DNA of 64,000 bases, taken from NCBI RefSeq assembly GCF_016865255.1, contig NZ_CP033381.1, positions 4,526,001 to 4,590,000 on the forward strand. Direction: 5' to 3'. This stretch comes from Methylomonas sp. LW13 (GTDB taxonomy: Bacteria; Pseudomonadota; Gammaproteobacteria; Methylococcales; Methylomonadaceae). The notes below the pieces were generated by a model. The model was given only the letters and a program-made list of their open reading frames with translations. It was not told the DNA's origin and did no database searches. Shown one piece after another: positions 26,132 to 34,403 of the stretch. How positions within the stretch are numbered: position 1 is the first letter of the stretch; every line of letters begins with the position of its first letter. A program made the position numbers and the translations under genes.

Positions 26132-26956
26132 TTAAGCATACTCAATCCGCTGCAAAGCCATCTCCGCCCTCAGCCAGGTCAGCCAGTTGTCCATGCCTTC
26201 GCCGGTCTTGGCCGATAGCGACAAGACCTTGATGCGCGGGTTAACTTGTTTCGCGTACTGGATACATTGCGCGCTGTCGAAATCCAGATACGGCAGCAAA
26301 TCGGTTTTGTTTAAGATCATCAAATCGGCGGCATGGAACATGTCCGGATATTTGATTGGTTTGTCCTCGCCTTCGGTGACCGACAGGATCACCACCTTGT
26401 GCGCTTCGCCCAAGTCAAACGCTGACGGGCACACCAGATTGCCGACGTTTTCAATGAACAGCAGACTATGCTCAGGCAAATTGAGACTTTCCAAGCCATG
26501 ACCGACCCGATGCGCGTCCAAATGACAGCCCTTGCCGGTGTTGATTTGCAGCGCCGGCACGCCGGTGGCGCGAATGCGGTCGGCATCTCGCGCGGTTTGT
26601 TGGTCGCCTTCAATAACCGCGATGCTCAACTCGTCTTTCAAACGCAGAATGGTTTCAGTCAACAGCGTGGTCTTGCCGGAGCCGGGACTGGACACCAGAT
26701 TCAAAGCCAGCATGCCGCGCTCGCTGAAATAGCGGCGGTTTTCGTCGGCATAACGATTGTTCTTGGCCAGAATATCCTGCTCGATCTGCACCATCCGCGC
26801 TTGGGTTAAACCCGGCGCGTGCGCGTGTTCCGCGCTGTGTTCGTGATGATGATGGCCATGCTCATGACCGTGGTGGTGATCATGAGCATGCTCGTGATCG
26901 TTTGATTCGTCGTGCGAGTGGGTATGGCCCTCGCCGCAGCCGCATACGCCGCACAT
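26132..26956 (-). CDS. hypB: Hydrogenase nickel-insertion GTPase HypB
   Basis: HypB (274 residues) is a SIMIBI GTPase that helps load nickel into the large subunit. The N-terminus has the high-affinity nickel motif [11 protein letters not shown], then a strongly His-rich stretch (residues about 10-48) for nickel storage. The G domain shows [11 protein letters not shown] (Walker A), IEGDQQT, and NKTDLLPY for guanine recognition. The ATG overlaps the hypA stop (TAATG). The next hyp gene, hypC, is separated from it by a toxin-antitoxin insert. Confidence 0.97.
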   Translation of the reverse strand: MCGVCGCGEGHTHSHDESNDHEHAHDHHHGHEHGHHHHEHSAEHAHAPGLTQARMVQIEQDILAKNNRYADENRRYFSERGMLALNLVSSPGSGKTTLLTETILRLKDELSIAVIEGDQQTARDADRIRATGVPALQINTGKGCHLDAHRVGHGLESLNLPEHSLLFIENVGNLVCPSAFDLGEAHKVVILSVTEGEDKPIKYPDMFHAADLMILNKTDLLPYLDFDSAQCIQYAKQVNPRIKVLSLSAKTGEGMDNWLTWLRAEMALQRIEYA

Positions 26957-27297
26957 TACTCTACCTCCAGTTCTTTAATTCGCATTTGATCGCCGTCGAC
27001 GATCTGTAATTGATGACTACCGCAGTGCGGACATTCGTCGTATAACTGTCTCACCAGCACCTCGCAGCCGCAGGGCATGCACCATGCCACACCCGGCACG
27101 TCGATAATTTCCAAGCGGGCCTGATCGGCCAACGAGCCTTGCATCACCACTTCAAAACTAAACTGCATCGCCTCCGGCTCCACGCCCGACAAGGCGCCAA
27201 TCTCCAACCACACGGTTTTGACCTTGGCAAATTGCTGGGCCTTGGCCTGCTGTTCGATAATCTGTAACACGCTCTCGCAGAGCGACATTTCGTGCAT
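26956..27297 (-). CDS. hypA: Hydrogenase nickel-insertion protein HypA
   Basis: HypA (113 residues) delivers nickel together with HypB. The N-terminal [10 protein letters not shown] carries the nickel ligand His2. The zinc site is formed by CMPCGC and CPHC near residues 73 and 92. Size and motifs are normal. A palindromic repeat and a short spacer separate it from hupK upstream. Confidence 0.96.
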   Translation of the reverse strand: MHEMSLCESVLQIIEQQAKAQQFAKVKTVWLEIGALSGVEPEAMQFSFEVVMQGSLADQARLEIIDVPGVAWCMPCGCEVLVRQLYDECPHCGSHQLQIVDGDQMRIKELEVE

Positions 27298-27325
27298 GAT
27301 GGTTACCAGTCAATATTTGCCAGCC

Positions 27326-27382
27326 GTAGGGTACGCACAGCGTACCTGTCAAACTGTCGGATGGTAAGCGGTGCGTCCCCTA
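27326..27382. repeat. GTAGGG-type hairpin unit between hupK and hypA
   Basis: GGTACGC (27330-27336) and GCGTACC (27340-27346) form a hairpin. The segment is bounded by GTAGGG at its left and CCCCTAC at its right. It occupies nearly all of the 90-bp gap between hupK and hypA. Confidence 0.55.
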
Positions 27383-27387
27383 CTGTT

Positions 27388-28533
27388 TTACGATGTCACC
27401 CGATAGGCCACGCAAGGGTCCACCGCATGAATTAACCATTCCGCTTGCTGCCGCAAATCATCGGCATCGGCCGCCTGCAAAGCCATTAAACCCTGTGCCA
27501 AGACACCGTCCGGATGAAAATTCCATTCGGTCGGCGCGACGATGCGGTAATCGTACACCCGGCCCTGATGCAAGGCCAGACGATGAATCAATAAGCCGCG
27601 CGCCGCCGGCACTTGCGCCAAACCGACTCCGTCAGCGCCATACGCTTGCGACGTTTCAAGCGAAGCCGCCAGTCCCTGCGGGATTGCAGCCACTTCCAGT
27701 AACACCGCCACAAATCGCGGCAACAAACCGTTGCCGTAACGGCTACACAAATCCGCGAGCAAGGGCGAGGTTTGCCGACGACTCAACGGCGTCGACTCAA
27801 AACAACAGCCCTGCCACTGCGGCAAGCGGCAGAATGCCGAGCAATCGCTGTTTTGCATGTGTCTGTTCAACTCGGCTGGATCCAATGCCGGCAAACCCGC
27901 CACCAGGCTATGTCCCAACGCAGGCCAATGCCGCTGATACGAGACATTCAACAGACCGGCAGCCAAAGCCGGATTAGCGTTCAGCCAAGCGCCCAATTGC
28001 GCTTCATCGCTGATTGCCAAAAATCCGTGCAAACCGCCAGCGAAAATCGCTTGATCGATCAAGTCAGTCAATTCAGCCAGCAAACCCTGTAAGCGCACTT
28101 CGTCGATTTGCAAACGGCTGCTCAGCCTGAACGCCTCGCCCTCGCCGAACAAGCACGATTTGAACTGCCTATCCAGCTTCAACAACCCGGCAACGGCGGC
28201 TTTGTCCGCCGTCCGGCCCAACAAAACCGGCCAATCCAGCAATATCCGCCAGGCATGTTCGCGCACGGTTTCTAGTTGCAACAAACACTGCCTGGCGGTG
28301 TCGGCCTCCGGCTCGGCAGCCAATCCCAACGCGGCACGGCAAGCCAATAACGCGGCATAAGCCTGGGCAGTGCCGCACAAGGAAAACAGCAGCGGCACGG
28401 TGTCCAACACCTGCTCCGGTGTTTTGCCGACCAACACCCGCGCCGCTTCGGGCCGGGTCGAGCCTATCTTCACCGCTTCGACCTGCCCGGCGCGATGCGT
28501 CAGTTCGATAGCAATCTCGCCCGCCGGCGTCAC
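27388..28533 (-). CDS. hupK: Hydrogenase assembly protein HupK
   Basis: A 381-residue protein in the position of HupK, an uptake-hydrogenase assembly factor distantly related to the large subunit. The N-terminal part reads IAIELTHRAGQVEAVKIGSTRP, like a degenerate large subunit. The C-terminus keeps a DPC remnant (HAVDPCVAYRVTS) of the large-subunit metal-binding end. A scaffold role for the Fe(CN)2CO unit has been proposed for the family. The GTG start directly follows the hupJ stop, so the genes are coupled. The start codon is GTG. Confidence 0.8.
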   Translation of the reverse strand: MTPAGEIAIELTHRAGQVEAVKIGSTRPEAARVLVGKTPEQVLDTVPLLFSLCGTAQAYAALLACRAALGLAAEPEADTARQCLLQLETVREHAWRILLDWPVLLGRTADKAAVAGLLKLDRQFKSCLFGEGEAFRLSSRLQIDEVRLQGLLAELTDLIDQAIFAGGLHGFLAISDEAQLGAWLNANPALAAGLLNVSYQRHWPALGHSLVAGLPALDPAELNRHMQNSDCSAFCRLPQWQGCCFESTPLSRRQTSPLLADLCSRYGNGLLPRFVAVLLEVAAIPQGLAASLETSQAYGADGVGLAQVPAARGLLIHRLALHQGRVYDYRIVAPTEWNFHPDGVLAQGLMALQAADADDLRQQAEWLIHAVDPCVAYRVTS

Positions 28534-28995
28534 TTAAGGTCTTACCAAATTGCCGCGCAACAAATCGCGGCGGCTGATGGCTCGCGGCGCGGGAACGGCT
28601 AGCAAAGCTTGCAAAGCACTTTCCGCCGCCGTTACAGCCGCCGCTTGGTCGGCAAATTGAAACATCGGTGAAAACAGCGAACATTGCGCATACCGACCCA
28701 ATTGCCATTCGTCGGCGACGACGAACTCAAAACTGCCATAGGGAAAAGTCTGGTCAAACTTGCTTCCTGGCGCTTGCGTCGGCCATTGGCTATCCGCGCT
28801 TGGCAGGAGCAACAGGTTCATAAACCAAGGCGTAATCAACATCCCCACCCAATCGGCGTGGTAGCGGTCAAAACCCAGCGCCCGCACCGCCAATACCGGA
28901 TTCAGCACCGGCATGTCGCGCATCCGTTGGGCCAGGATGTCGTTAAACACCGCTTCCAGCGTTTGCCGAATCTGCTCACTGTCCTGGCAGTGCAT
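28534..28995 (-). CDS. hupJ: [NiFe]-hydrogenase assembly chaperone HupJ (HybE family)
   Basis: A 153-residue protein of the HybE/HupJ family, chaperones for the large subunit or its twin-arginine-exported partner. Family features are FNDILAQRMRDMPVLNP, MLITPWFMNLLLLP and FPYGSFEF. The start at 28995 is chosen because it lies three bases after the hupI stop. It sits in the usual hupI-J-K order. Confidence 0.85.
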   Translation of the reverse strand: MHCQDSEQIRQTLEAVFNDILAQRMRDMPVLNPVLAVRALGFDRYHADWVGMLITPWFMNLLLLPSADSQWPTQAPGSKFDQTFPYGSFEFVVADEWQLGRYAQCSLFSPMFQFADQAAAVTAAESALQALLAVPAPRAISRRDLLRGNLVRP

Positions 28996-28997
28996 GC

Positions 28998-29219
28998 TTA
29001 GTCGTCCAGCACCAAAAAACCTTGTTTGGGCGCGCCGCATTGCGGGCAAGTCCAATGGTCAGGCAAATCGGCAAAGGCCGTGCCGGGCGGCACTTGCCAG
29101 ATGGCGTCGCCTTCGGCCGGATCGTAAACATGCCAGCAAATCTTGCATTCCAGCTTGGCCTCCGCCGGCAAGCGCGAGGCATCGCCGCCATAAGCCCCGG
29201 CGAAAAAGCCTTCGTTCAC
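28998..29219 (-). CDS. hupI: Rubredoxin HupI
   Basis: A 73-residue rubredoxin-type protein with two Cys pairs, CKIC near residue 26 and CPQC near residue 59, binding one Fe(Cys)4. In hup operons this protein protects or supports assembly, probably by electron transfer to HupS maturation. The GTG start at 29219 overlaps the hupH stop (GTGA), which fixes the start; a longer frame would run far into hupH. Confidence 0.9.
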   Translation of the reverse strand: MNEGFFAGAYGGDASRLPAEAKLECKICWHVYDPAEGDAIWQVPPGTAFADLPDHWTCPQCGAPKQGFLVLDD

Positions 29220-30064
29220 AAATACACCTGCAAAATTTCCTGCAAACGCTGGTGGCTGTCGGCGATGTCTTCCGCCGACGCGCAAGCTACGTTCGGCACC
29301 TCGCTGACTTCCAGGGTATTCAGGATTAACGTGTCTTGCGAATTAAAATACCGCACCCACCAGACATTGCGGGTGGCGGTAGCGTCGATCCGGCAGTTAC
29401 CGTAACCGCGCGACAAAATCGTCACCGCACCTTTCCCCAGACGCTGTTCCAGTAAGGTCAAATCCTGCTCGGTTTGTGGCAGCAAACTCAGGTTGATGAT
29501 ATGCGCTTCGGCACCGGGTTGATACTCGGCGATTTTGGCATTCAACTCCGCCAGCAGCGGCGGCGCGTTCATCACGCCGTCCGGTAAGGCGCTCATGTCG
29601 GCGTCGATGTGTTTAGCTGCATCGGCGAATGCGGTTTGCAAGATGTCTTGAGGGATGATGCCGACTTCCAAGGTGTCAGTAACGATCTGTTTTTGCCCAT
29701 CCAGACGCTGCGAACGCCAGACGCCGGCCAGCACCGATTCCTGAATCCGCAGGATTTGCGCGCCGTTACACAGCATGCTGACTTCGCCTTCGCCGAGCAG
29801 TTCGTCGACGAACTGGCGATTGGTTTGGTCTAGGCTTATCAAGTCTATGGTTTGGCTGTTTGCCGGGTACGCGGCTAAATCCTGTTCCAGTTGCTGCAAG
29901 GCGGTTTTGGCCTGCGCCAGATCGGCCGCATTCAAGTCCACCGAAATCGTCGGCATCCGATAGGTCGTCATTTCTTCCGGCATCGCCAGATAGTCGAGTT
30001 CGACGCCGTCTTCCTCGGCGGGTTGGCTGCCTTGGCCGAAAATTGGGAGGGATATGCTGGTCAT
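29216..30064 (-). CDS. hupH: Hydrogenase maturation protein HupH (HyaF family)
   Basis: A 282-residue HupH/HyaF-family protein, an assembly factor of aerobic or microaerobic uptake hydrogenases. Conserved regions include TDTLEVGIIPQDI, EYQPGAEAHIINLSLLP and the GYGNCRI-VWWVRY-NTLEV sequence near the end. The start MTSISLPI is used. It is followed by hupI with a GTGA overlap. Upstream, the normal partner hupG is 2.9 kb away because of an accessory insert. Confidence 0.88.
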   Translation of the reverse strand: MTSISLPIFGQGSQPAEEDGVELDYLAMPEEMTTYRMPTISVDLNAADLAQAKTALQQLEQDLAAYPANSQTIDLISLDQTNRQFVDELLGEGEVSMLCNGAQILRIQESVLAGVWRSQRLDGQKQIVTDTLEVGIIPQDILQTAFADAAKHIDADMSALPDGVMNAPPLLAELNAKIAEYQPGAEAHIINLSLLPQTEQDLTLLEQRLGKGAVTILSRGYGNCRIDATATRNVWWVRYFNSQDTLILNTLEVSEVPNVACASAEDIADSHQRLQEILQVYL

Positions 30065-30090
30065 ATTTCGGTGGTTTGTTGAATTAAGTT

Positions 30091-30121
30091 GTAAGCTGGA
30101 TAAACGAAGTGCATCCGGCAT
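30091..30121. repeat. Small hairpin unit upstream of hupH
   Basis: GCTGGAT and ATCCGGC can pair with one G-U, around an 11-base loop. It resembles the GTAGGG-type units and lies 27 bp before the hupH start. Confidence 0.35.
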
Positions 30122-30139
30122 TGGGTTGTTGGGTTATTT

Positions 30140-30462
30140 GGTGTCGCTATCGCGGTTTATTTGAAGTCGGGTCTCGGCCCGACAGCCGAAATACTTTCTT
30201 TTGCGTGGCCAAAAGAAAGTATTCAAAGAAAAGGCCACCCGATATTCCGCCTTAATCCTGCGCTTTACGAAAACCATCCATGGTTTTCGCCCTTCGGGCC
30301 AGCCTATCGGCTGTTCAAATTTGCTCCAGGCAAATTTGTCGCTTTTGGCAAGGGTTTTCGGAAGGGCCATCCCTGGCCCTCCGAAAACGAGCGGCATCCC
30401 TGCCGCTCCCCTATCGGGCTAATCTCACCAAAAGCTGCGATGCTCGGGGCTGAATAACGGGA
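30140..30462. repeat. Multi-hairpin repeat, left inverted copy
   Basis: An inverted copy of 31890-32215. The central ~165 bp are identical and the ends diverge. Inside are consecutive small hairpins: ACTTTCTTTTG/CAAAAGAAAGT, GAAAACCAT-CC-ATGGTTTTC, GCCC-TTC-GGGC, AGCC-TATC-GGCT, TTTTCGGAAGGGCCA against TGGCCCTCCGAAAA, and GAGCGGCA-TCCC-TGCCGCTC. It holds a spurious reading frame on the minus strand. The two copies flank the gene at 30538-31755. Confidence 0.85.
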
Positions 30463-30537
30463 CCAAAACCATCCCTACACTCAAAGAAAGTCCTGAAAAT
30501 CTTAAGATAATGAGTAAAACGCCCTACCCTAAAGTGG

Positions 30538-31755
30538 CTAACTTGAACCTTTTGACCACTGTGCATTTTTAAAATAGCCTAAGTCACTCTGAATTTTGAT
30601 CACATCTACTTCGTTTTGTTCGGACCATTCAGGCATGAAGATATAGCCAAGATCAGAAGAGTATCCAACCTCCGAAGTTTCAGGCCTATCGGTTGCTATA
30701 CCCACTACGGTTATGACATCAGGTAGCCTGCCTCTCACAACCAAACATCTGAGCGCTAATTCCCTAACTCTAAGTTCTCTATCGCTACTAGAGCCAGCTA
30801 AAAACACGAATGCCGTTCGGTCAAAGCCCAGTACTACCCTAGAGGCAATTTTCCGCTCAGACTCTTCGAGAAATTCAATCAGTGCTTCGGTTAGATTCGC
30901 GCGATGTCCTCGCGGTTGTAAAGCCATTGCAACCAAAGCCAGTTCGTTGCTTGTAACTGCCTTGCTATGCATATCGAACATCCCGTCCGTAAGAATGTCA
31001 TTGGCATAGAATTCGATCAGGCTATCCCATCCATACGAACTGGCCAGATCGTTTTTTATTCTTTTAAAGTCATTCGATTTAGAGAATCCAGACCAAAGAT
31101 CATCATGAAGAATCAACATGTCGGGCAAACTACCGCAATCACCAGTCACATTAAATGAACGTCCGTGAGATAAATAGAGGGCTAACAAATCTTCGATCCC
31201 CCCTCCCATAAATAAAGGTTTAGTTCCTCTGGAAACTAGCTCTTCACTCGCAGTAAGAAAATCAACAAAGTCAGTGACTGTATCGAGAATATCAAAAATA
31301 ATTCCAACACTGTATTCGTCACAGATATGTATGAAACCATTGCCGAAATCACCCCATTTCAACGGCACTTCGCCTCGGCCACCTAGTGAAACAGATACCC
31401 GGTGATATTTGCGCTTTGATTTATGCGGCAGGGCAACTACTCTTCCATCGTGTCGAAGAACTTCATCAACTGTTTCAAGCCAACGTTCAGCCCCCCAGAT
31501 CTGTGATGCAGATTTATCGATAGCGGCTTTAGTCCAGCGCTCCCATCCAACCTTGTCGCCGGTATTTCTATATTCATTTTCTTTAACCGAAATAATAATG
31601 ATGTGCGGGCCGCACACAATCAAACAATCACAAAGTTCTTTTCCCTTCTTCCCTTTTGGATTTGGATGAGTCCAGAGCTTTAGAAAAGATTGAGCGCATA
31701 TCTGGGTAACAAATTTTTCAGAAGGCGTCCGGCTGTGTGTCAATTGGTCGTTCAT
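30538..31755 (-). CDS. Hypothetical protein, PD-(D/E)XK-like N-terminus
   Basis: A 405-residue soluble protein, not recognised. The N-terminal ~90 residues suggest a PD-(D/E)XK nuclease core: a helix with KFVTQICAQSFLKLW, then ELCDCLIVCGPHIIIISVKE, which puts an Asp and a later Lys-Glu on neighbouring strands. The remainder has no motif I know. GC content is clearly lower than in the neighbouring hup genes, a sign of transfer. It is bracketed by inverted copies of a multi-hairpin repeat and interrupts the hup gene order. The start at 31755 is preferred, as the longer frame runs into a hairpin repeat. Confidence 0.5.
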   Translation of the reverse strand: MNDQLTHSRTPSEKFVTQICAQSFLKLWTHPNPKGKKGKELCDCLIVCGPHIIIISVKENEYRNTGDKVGWERWTKAAIDKSASQIWGAERWLETVDEVLRHDGRVVALPHKSKRKYHRVSVSLGGRGEVPLKWGDFGNGFIHICDEYSVGIIFDILDTVTDFVDFLTASEELVSRGTKPLFMGGGIEDLLALYLSHGRSFNVTGDCGSLPDMLILHDDLWSGFSKSNDFKRIKNDLASSYGWDSLIEFYANDILTDGMFDMHSKAVTSNELALVAMALQPRGHRANLTEALIEFLEESERKIASRVVLGFDRTAFVFLAGSSSDRELRVRELALRCLVVRGRLPDVITVVGIATDRPETSEVGYSSDLGYIFMPEWSEQNEVDVIKIQSDLGYFKNAQWSKGSS

Positions 31756-31791
31756 CGATAACTGTGTGCTAATCGGAGTAAAGCAGCGCGC

Positions 31792-31846
31792 AACCCAGCA
31801 ATATAGGCCAAAGCTGGGTTTACACTGTCGTTCCAACCCAGCCTAC
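31792..31846. repeat. AACCCAGC hairpin repeat
   Basis: AACCCAGC at 31792-31799 and 31835-31842 can each pair with the single GCTGGGTT at 31813-31820, giving two alternative hairpins. It lies between the hypothetical gene start and the right copy of the multi-hairpin repeat. Confidence 0.55.
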
Positions 31847-31889
31847 CAAAAAACCTTTGCTACAAACAATAACCGCCGGAGTGGGCTGT

Positions 31890-32215
31890 TCCCGTTATGC
31901 CGCCCCGAGCATCGCAGCTTTTGGCGAGATCAGCCCGGTAGGGGAGCGGCAGGGATGCCGCTCGTTTTCGGAGGGCCAGGGATGGCCCTTCCGAAAACCC
32001 TTGCCAAAAGCGACAAATTTGCCTGGAGCAAATTTGAACAGCCGATAGGCTGGCCCGAAGGGCGAAAACCATGGATGGTTTTCGTAAAGCGCAGGATTAA
32101 GGCGGAATGTCGGGGGGCCTTTTCTTTGGATACTTTCTTTTGGCCAAGCAAAAGAAAGTATCTCGGCCGTCGGGCCGAGCCCCGACTTTAAAACAGCCGT
32201 CGCGATAGCGACACC
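31890..32215. repeat. Multi-hairpin repeat, right inverted copy
   Basis: The right copy of the ~325-bp repeat, in reverse orientation to 30140-30462. Its outer end keeps GTCGC-TATC-GCGAC and GTCGGG/CCCGAC hairpins that are degraded in the left copy. It ends 7 bp from the ccdB stop. No obvious target-site duplication is visible outside the two copies. Confidence 0.85.
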
Positions 32216-32221
32216 TAAAAC

Positions 32222-32539
32222 TCAAAACCCCTGAAACAAAAAATCCAACGCTGCCCCAATCTCAAACCGCTGCGCTTCCAACGACATAATCGGTGATTTC
32301 AAAATCCGAGCCGGAACAGCTGCCAATTTCGGCGTTTCCAACACACACTCAAGACCATCGACCACCACAATCGGGCTCAAATTAGTGGGTAACTTGACTG
32401 CCGGAAAGCGATCAAGCCGGCGCAGCGGTATGACGACTCGGCTGTCCAGAGAACTCAAGACATCGCTTTGCACATCTAGCAGATACGGTACGTCGTCAGA
32501 CGTTGCACTGCTATTGCGGTAAACATCGAAACGCGCCAT
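32222..32539 (-). CDS. ccdB: CcdB-family toxin
   Basis: A 105-residue CcdB-type toxin, a DNA-gyrase poison. Family features are ARFDVYRN at the start, PYLLDVQSDVLSSLDSRVVIPL, and the C-terminal segment ending in ALDFLFQGF, the region that touches gyrase in F-plasmid CcdB (there ending WGI). It lies 1 bp after ccdA and between hupG and hupH on the hydrogenase strand. The F-plasmid-like end is altered, so activity should be checked. Confidence 0.9.
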   Translation of the reverse strand: MARFDVYRNSSATSDDVPYLLDVQSDVLSSLDSRVVIPLRRLDRFPAVKLPTNLSPIVVVDGLECVLETPKLAAVPARILKSPIMSLEAQRFEIGAALDFLFQGF

Positions 32540-32540
32540 G

Positions 32541-32780
32541 TCAGAAAGACCGCCATTCGTCTAGCGGCAAACCGTCTTGCTCAATCGTTTGATTGTAGGC
32601 TGCGATAAACTCGGCATGCTCTTGCTGCCAACGCCTTTCTCTTTCGCCGCGCACTAACTCGCGCAGATGTCGGTCGCAGGCCTGCGAAATATTGATATTC
32701 AATGCCTTGGCCTCGGCCAGCACATCGGCAGACAAGGTGATATTGGTGGCTTTCTTTGAGGCGCTGTTCGTGACTGCCAT
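32541..32780 (-). CDS. ccdA: CcdA-family antitoxin
   Basis: A 79-residue CcdA antitoxin. The N-terminal ribbon-helix-helix part reads ATNITLSADVLAEAKALNIN, followed by ISQACDRHLRELV, and the acidic C-terminal toxin-binding tail ends GLPLDEWRSF. It should neutralise CcdB and repress the operon. A long inverted repeat lies about 30 bp before its start. Confidence 0.9.
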   Translation of the reverse strand: MAVTNSASKKATNITLSADVLAEAKALNINISQACDRHLRELVRGERERRWQQEHAEFIAAYNQTIEQDGLPLDEWRSF

Positions 32781-32811
32781 GATGTTGTCTCCATGAATAT
32801 GGCTTTAGCAT

Positions 32812-32853
32812 GCGCATTGTACTCCAACATAAAGACTGTTGGAGTACTGCGCA
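32812..32853. promoter_or_regulatory. Long inverted repeat upstream of ccdAB
   Basis: GTACTCCAACA (32819-32829) and TGTTGGAGTAC (32837-32847) are exact 11-base arms around a 7-base spacer. They are extended outward by GCGCA and TGCGC with a 2-base bulge. The position just before ccdA fits an operator of the CcdAB complex. An alternative is a terminator-like hairpin after hupG, but no T run follows. Confidence 0.5.
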
Positions 32854-32991
32854 ATAGTGACACCAAATTGTTAAAGAGCCGGTGAGATTCCCTTCACCCT
32901 AGCGCTCTCCCAAGGGGAGAAGAAATCAGACCGCTGAATTACGCAACGCCTTAAAGCGCCGATAGCAAGCGACTTCAAAAACTAACTAAGC

Positions 32992-33408
32992 CTACCCAGC
33001 ACCACAAACCTTACCCAGATCAAACCCCGGCGGCTGCCCCGGCTCGGAGGCCAAAATCCTGGCAAACTCCTGCCCGTATTCCGCCCAATCTTTGATCCCG
33101 GTAATCACGCCCAAATACTCGCCGCCGCGCAAAAACACCAAGGACGGCCAACTGGTAAATCTAAACCTAGCCTGTAACTCGCGTTCGATGGATTTATCGA
33201 TCAGCGCACCGTGCAAGCGCCCGGCAAAGGCTTTTAACAGCTCCGGCAAAATCACGGCCAGATCGTGGCTTTCCGGGAACAGCAACGGATCGTTGGCAAA
33301 GAACAGCACCACGGTGTCGTGGCCGTAAATAAAGTTGTCGTAACTCTCGGCATCCAGCAGCGGCAGGCCGTGGCGGGTTTGCAATTGTTCCAGCAAGGGC
33401 GTGCTCAT
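32992..33408 (-). CDS. hupG: Hydrogenase assembly protein HupG (HyaE family)
   Basis: A 138-residue thioredoxin-fold protein of the HyaE/HupG family without the CxxC motif. HDTVVLFFANDPLLFPESHD and FTSWPSLVFLRGGEYLGVITGIKDW are typical. It is thought to guard the twin-arginine-exported small subunit until it is matured. It overlaps hupF by four bases. The next hup gene downstream, hupH, is displaced by the 2.9-kb insert that begins after this stop. Confidence 0.88.
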   Translation of the reverse strand: MSTPLLEQLQTRHGLPLLDAESYDNFIYGHDTVVLFFANDPLLFPESHDLAVILPELLKAFAGRLHGALIDKSIERELQARFRFTSWPSLVFLRGGEYLGVITGIKDWAEYGQEFARILASEPGQPPGFDLGKVCGAG

Positions 33409-33701
33409 GTTCTTAAAAATTCCGGCAGTTCGGGTTCACGGTCGACTAGGTCGGCGAATAAATGATCGAAATTGGTTTCGCCTTGCATGGCTAAGCGCAT
33501 GGCTTCTAAGGCATCGGCGATTTGTGCGGCGCGCTCTGCGGAGATGACTTCCCGGGCAGCATCTAGAAACACCAGCAACCAAGTGCCGGCGACTTGTTCG
33601 CCCACCAACATCATGTCAATCAGCGTGGTTTGGCCGCGATACTCGCAAAGTGCCGAATCGCCGCGCGGTTCTATGACTTGCATGGGGATGCCGATACACA
33701 T
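33405..33701 (-). CDS. hupF: HypC-family chaperone HupF
   Basis: A 98-residue paralogue of HypC. The N-terminal MCIGIPMQV has the essential Cys2. GEQVAGTWLLVFLDAAREV matches the family core, and there is a longer C-terminal tail than in HypC. In hup operons it protects the large subunit during oxygen exposure and maturation. It overlaps hupD by one or two bases (TGATG) and hupG by four. Confidence 0.92.
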   Translation of the reverse strand: MCIGIPMQVIEPRGDSALCEYRGQTTLIDMMLVGEQVAGTWLLVFLDAAREVISAERAAQIADALEAMRLAMQGETNFDHLFADLVDREPELPEFLRT

Positions 33702-34387
33702 CAGTATTTGCCCCGATAATCGACATCGACTTGCAGACTGGGCAGGTCAGAAGCCGGCGGCAGCTTCACCTCAAAAGCCGCGGATAACACGATACGTTCG
33801 TCACCCAACCGACAGGCTTGTTCGGGCGACGGCCGTTCTTGTTCGTAGCGTTGGATATTCAAGATCGGGTCGGCCAATGCTTGCGGTGTGTCCACGCACT
33901 CAGCAACGACGCCGAACCTTTGCAGATAAGACAGAGCCATCTCGATAGCCGGTTGAATTTGCGCTTTGACGGCGGGCCGCAGGCTGCCGCCGTAATCTTC
34001 TAGTTCTTCCGGCTGCACGCCAATCAGCAATAAATGCTGGGGATATTCACCCAGCATTTGCGCCAGCGCCAATACTTCCTGAAAACCGGTTTGATGCAGG
34101 CTCATTTTCTTGGCACCGAGGAAATTCGGCACCTCGTCATTTTCAACGCGCTTCATGGTGGCCGGTGGCAGACCATAATCGACCGCATCAAATACCACCA
34201 ATACATCCGCCGCCTGGACATGCTCGATCAGATAGACGCCCTGCGTACCGCCGTCCACCACTTGCACGTTATCCGGAAAACGGTAGTGTTTTTGCAGATG
34301 TTCGATAACGCGCACGCCAAAGCCTTCGTCGGCCCAAAGCAGGTTGCCGATGCCGAGTAGCAGGATGTTGGCTGGAGTATTTGCCAT
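33701..34387 (-). CDS. hupD: Hydrogenase maturation endopeptidase HupD
   Basis: A 228-residue nickel-dependent protease of the HyaD/HupD family. It removes the C-terminal tail of HupL after the metal centre is complete. Motifs: ILLLGIGNLLWADEGFGVRV with the metal-binding Glu, then VVFDAVDYG with the Asp. It has a longer C-terminal end than HyaD. The start at 34387 is chosen. A 70-base hairpin repeat lies between it and hupC. Confidence 0.93.
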   Translation of the reverse strand: MANTPANILLLGIGNLLWADEGFGVRVIEHLQKHYRFPDNVQVVDGGTQGVYLIEHVQAADVLVVFDAVDYGLPPATMKRVENDEVPNFLGAKKMSLHQTGFQEVLALAQMLGEYPQHLLLIGVQPEELEDYGGSLRPAVKAQIQPAIEMALSYLQRFGVVAECVDTPQALADPILNIQRYEQERPSPEQACRLGDERIVLSAAFEVKLPPASDLPSLQVDVDYRGKY

Positions 34388-34403
34388 AGCTCGCTCAGGC
34401 AAG

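Noticed and set aside
30134-30397. A possible small protein beginning MPLVFGGPGM on the minus strand
   Set aside because: The same frame recurs in the inverted repeat copy at 31890-32215. It is a by-product of the multi-hairpin repeat, with no ribosome site.
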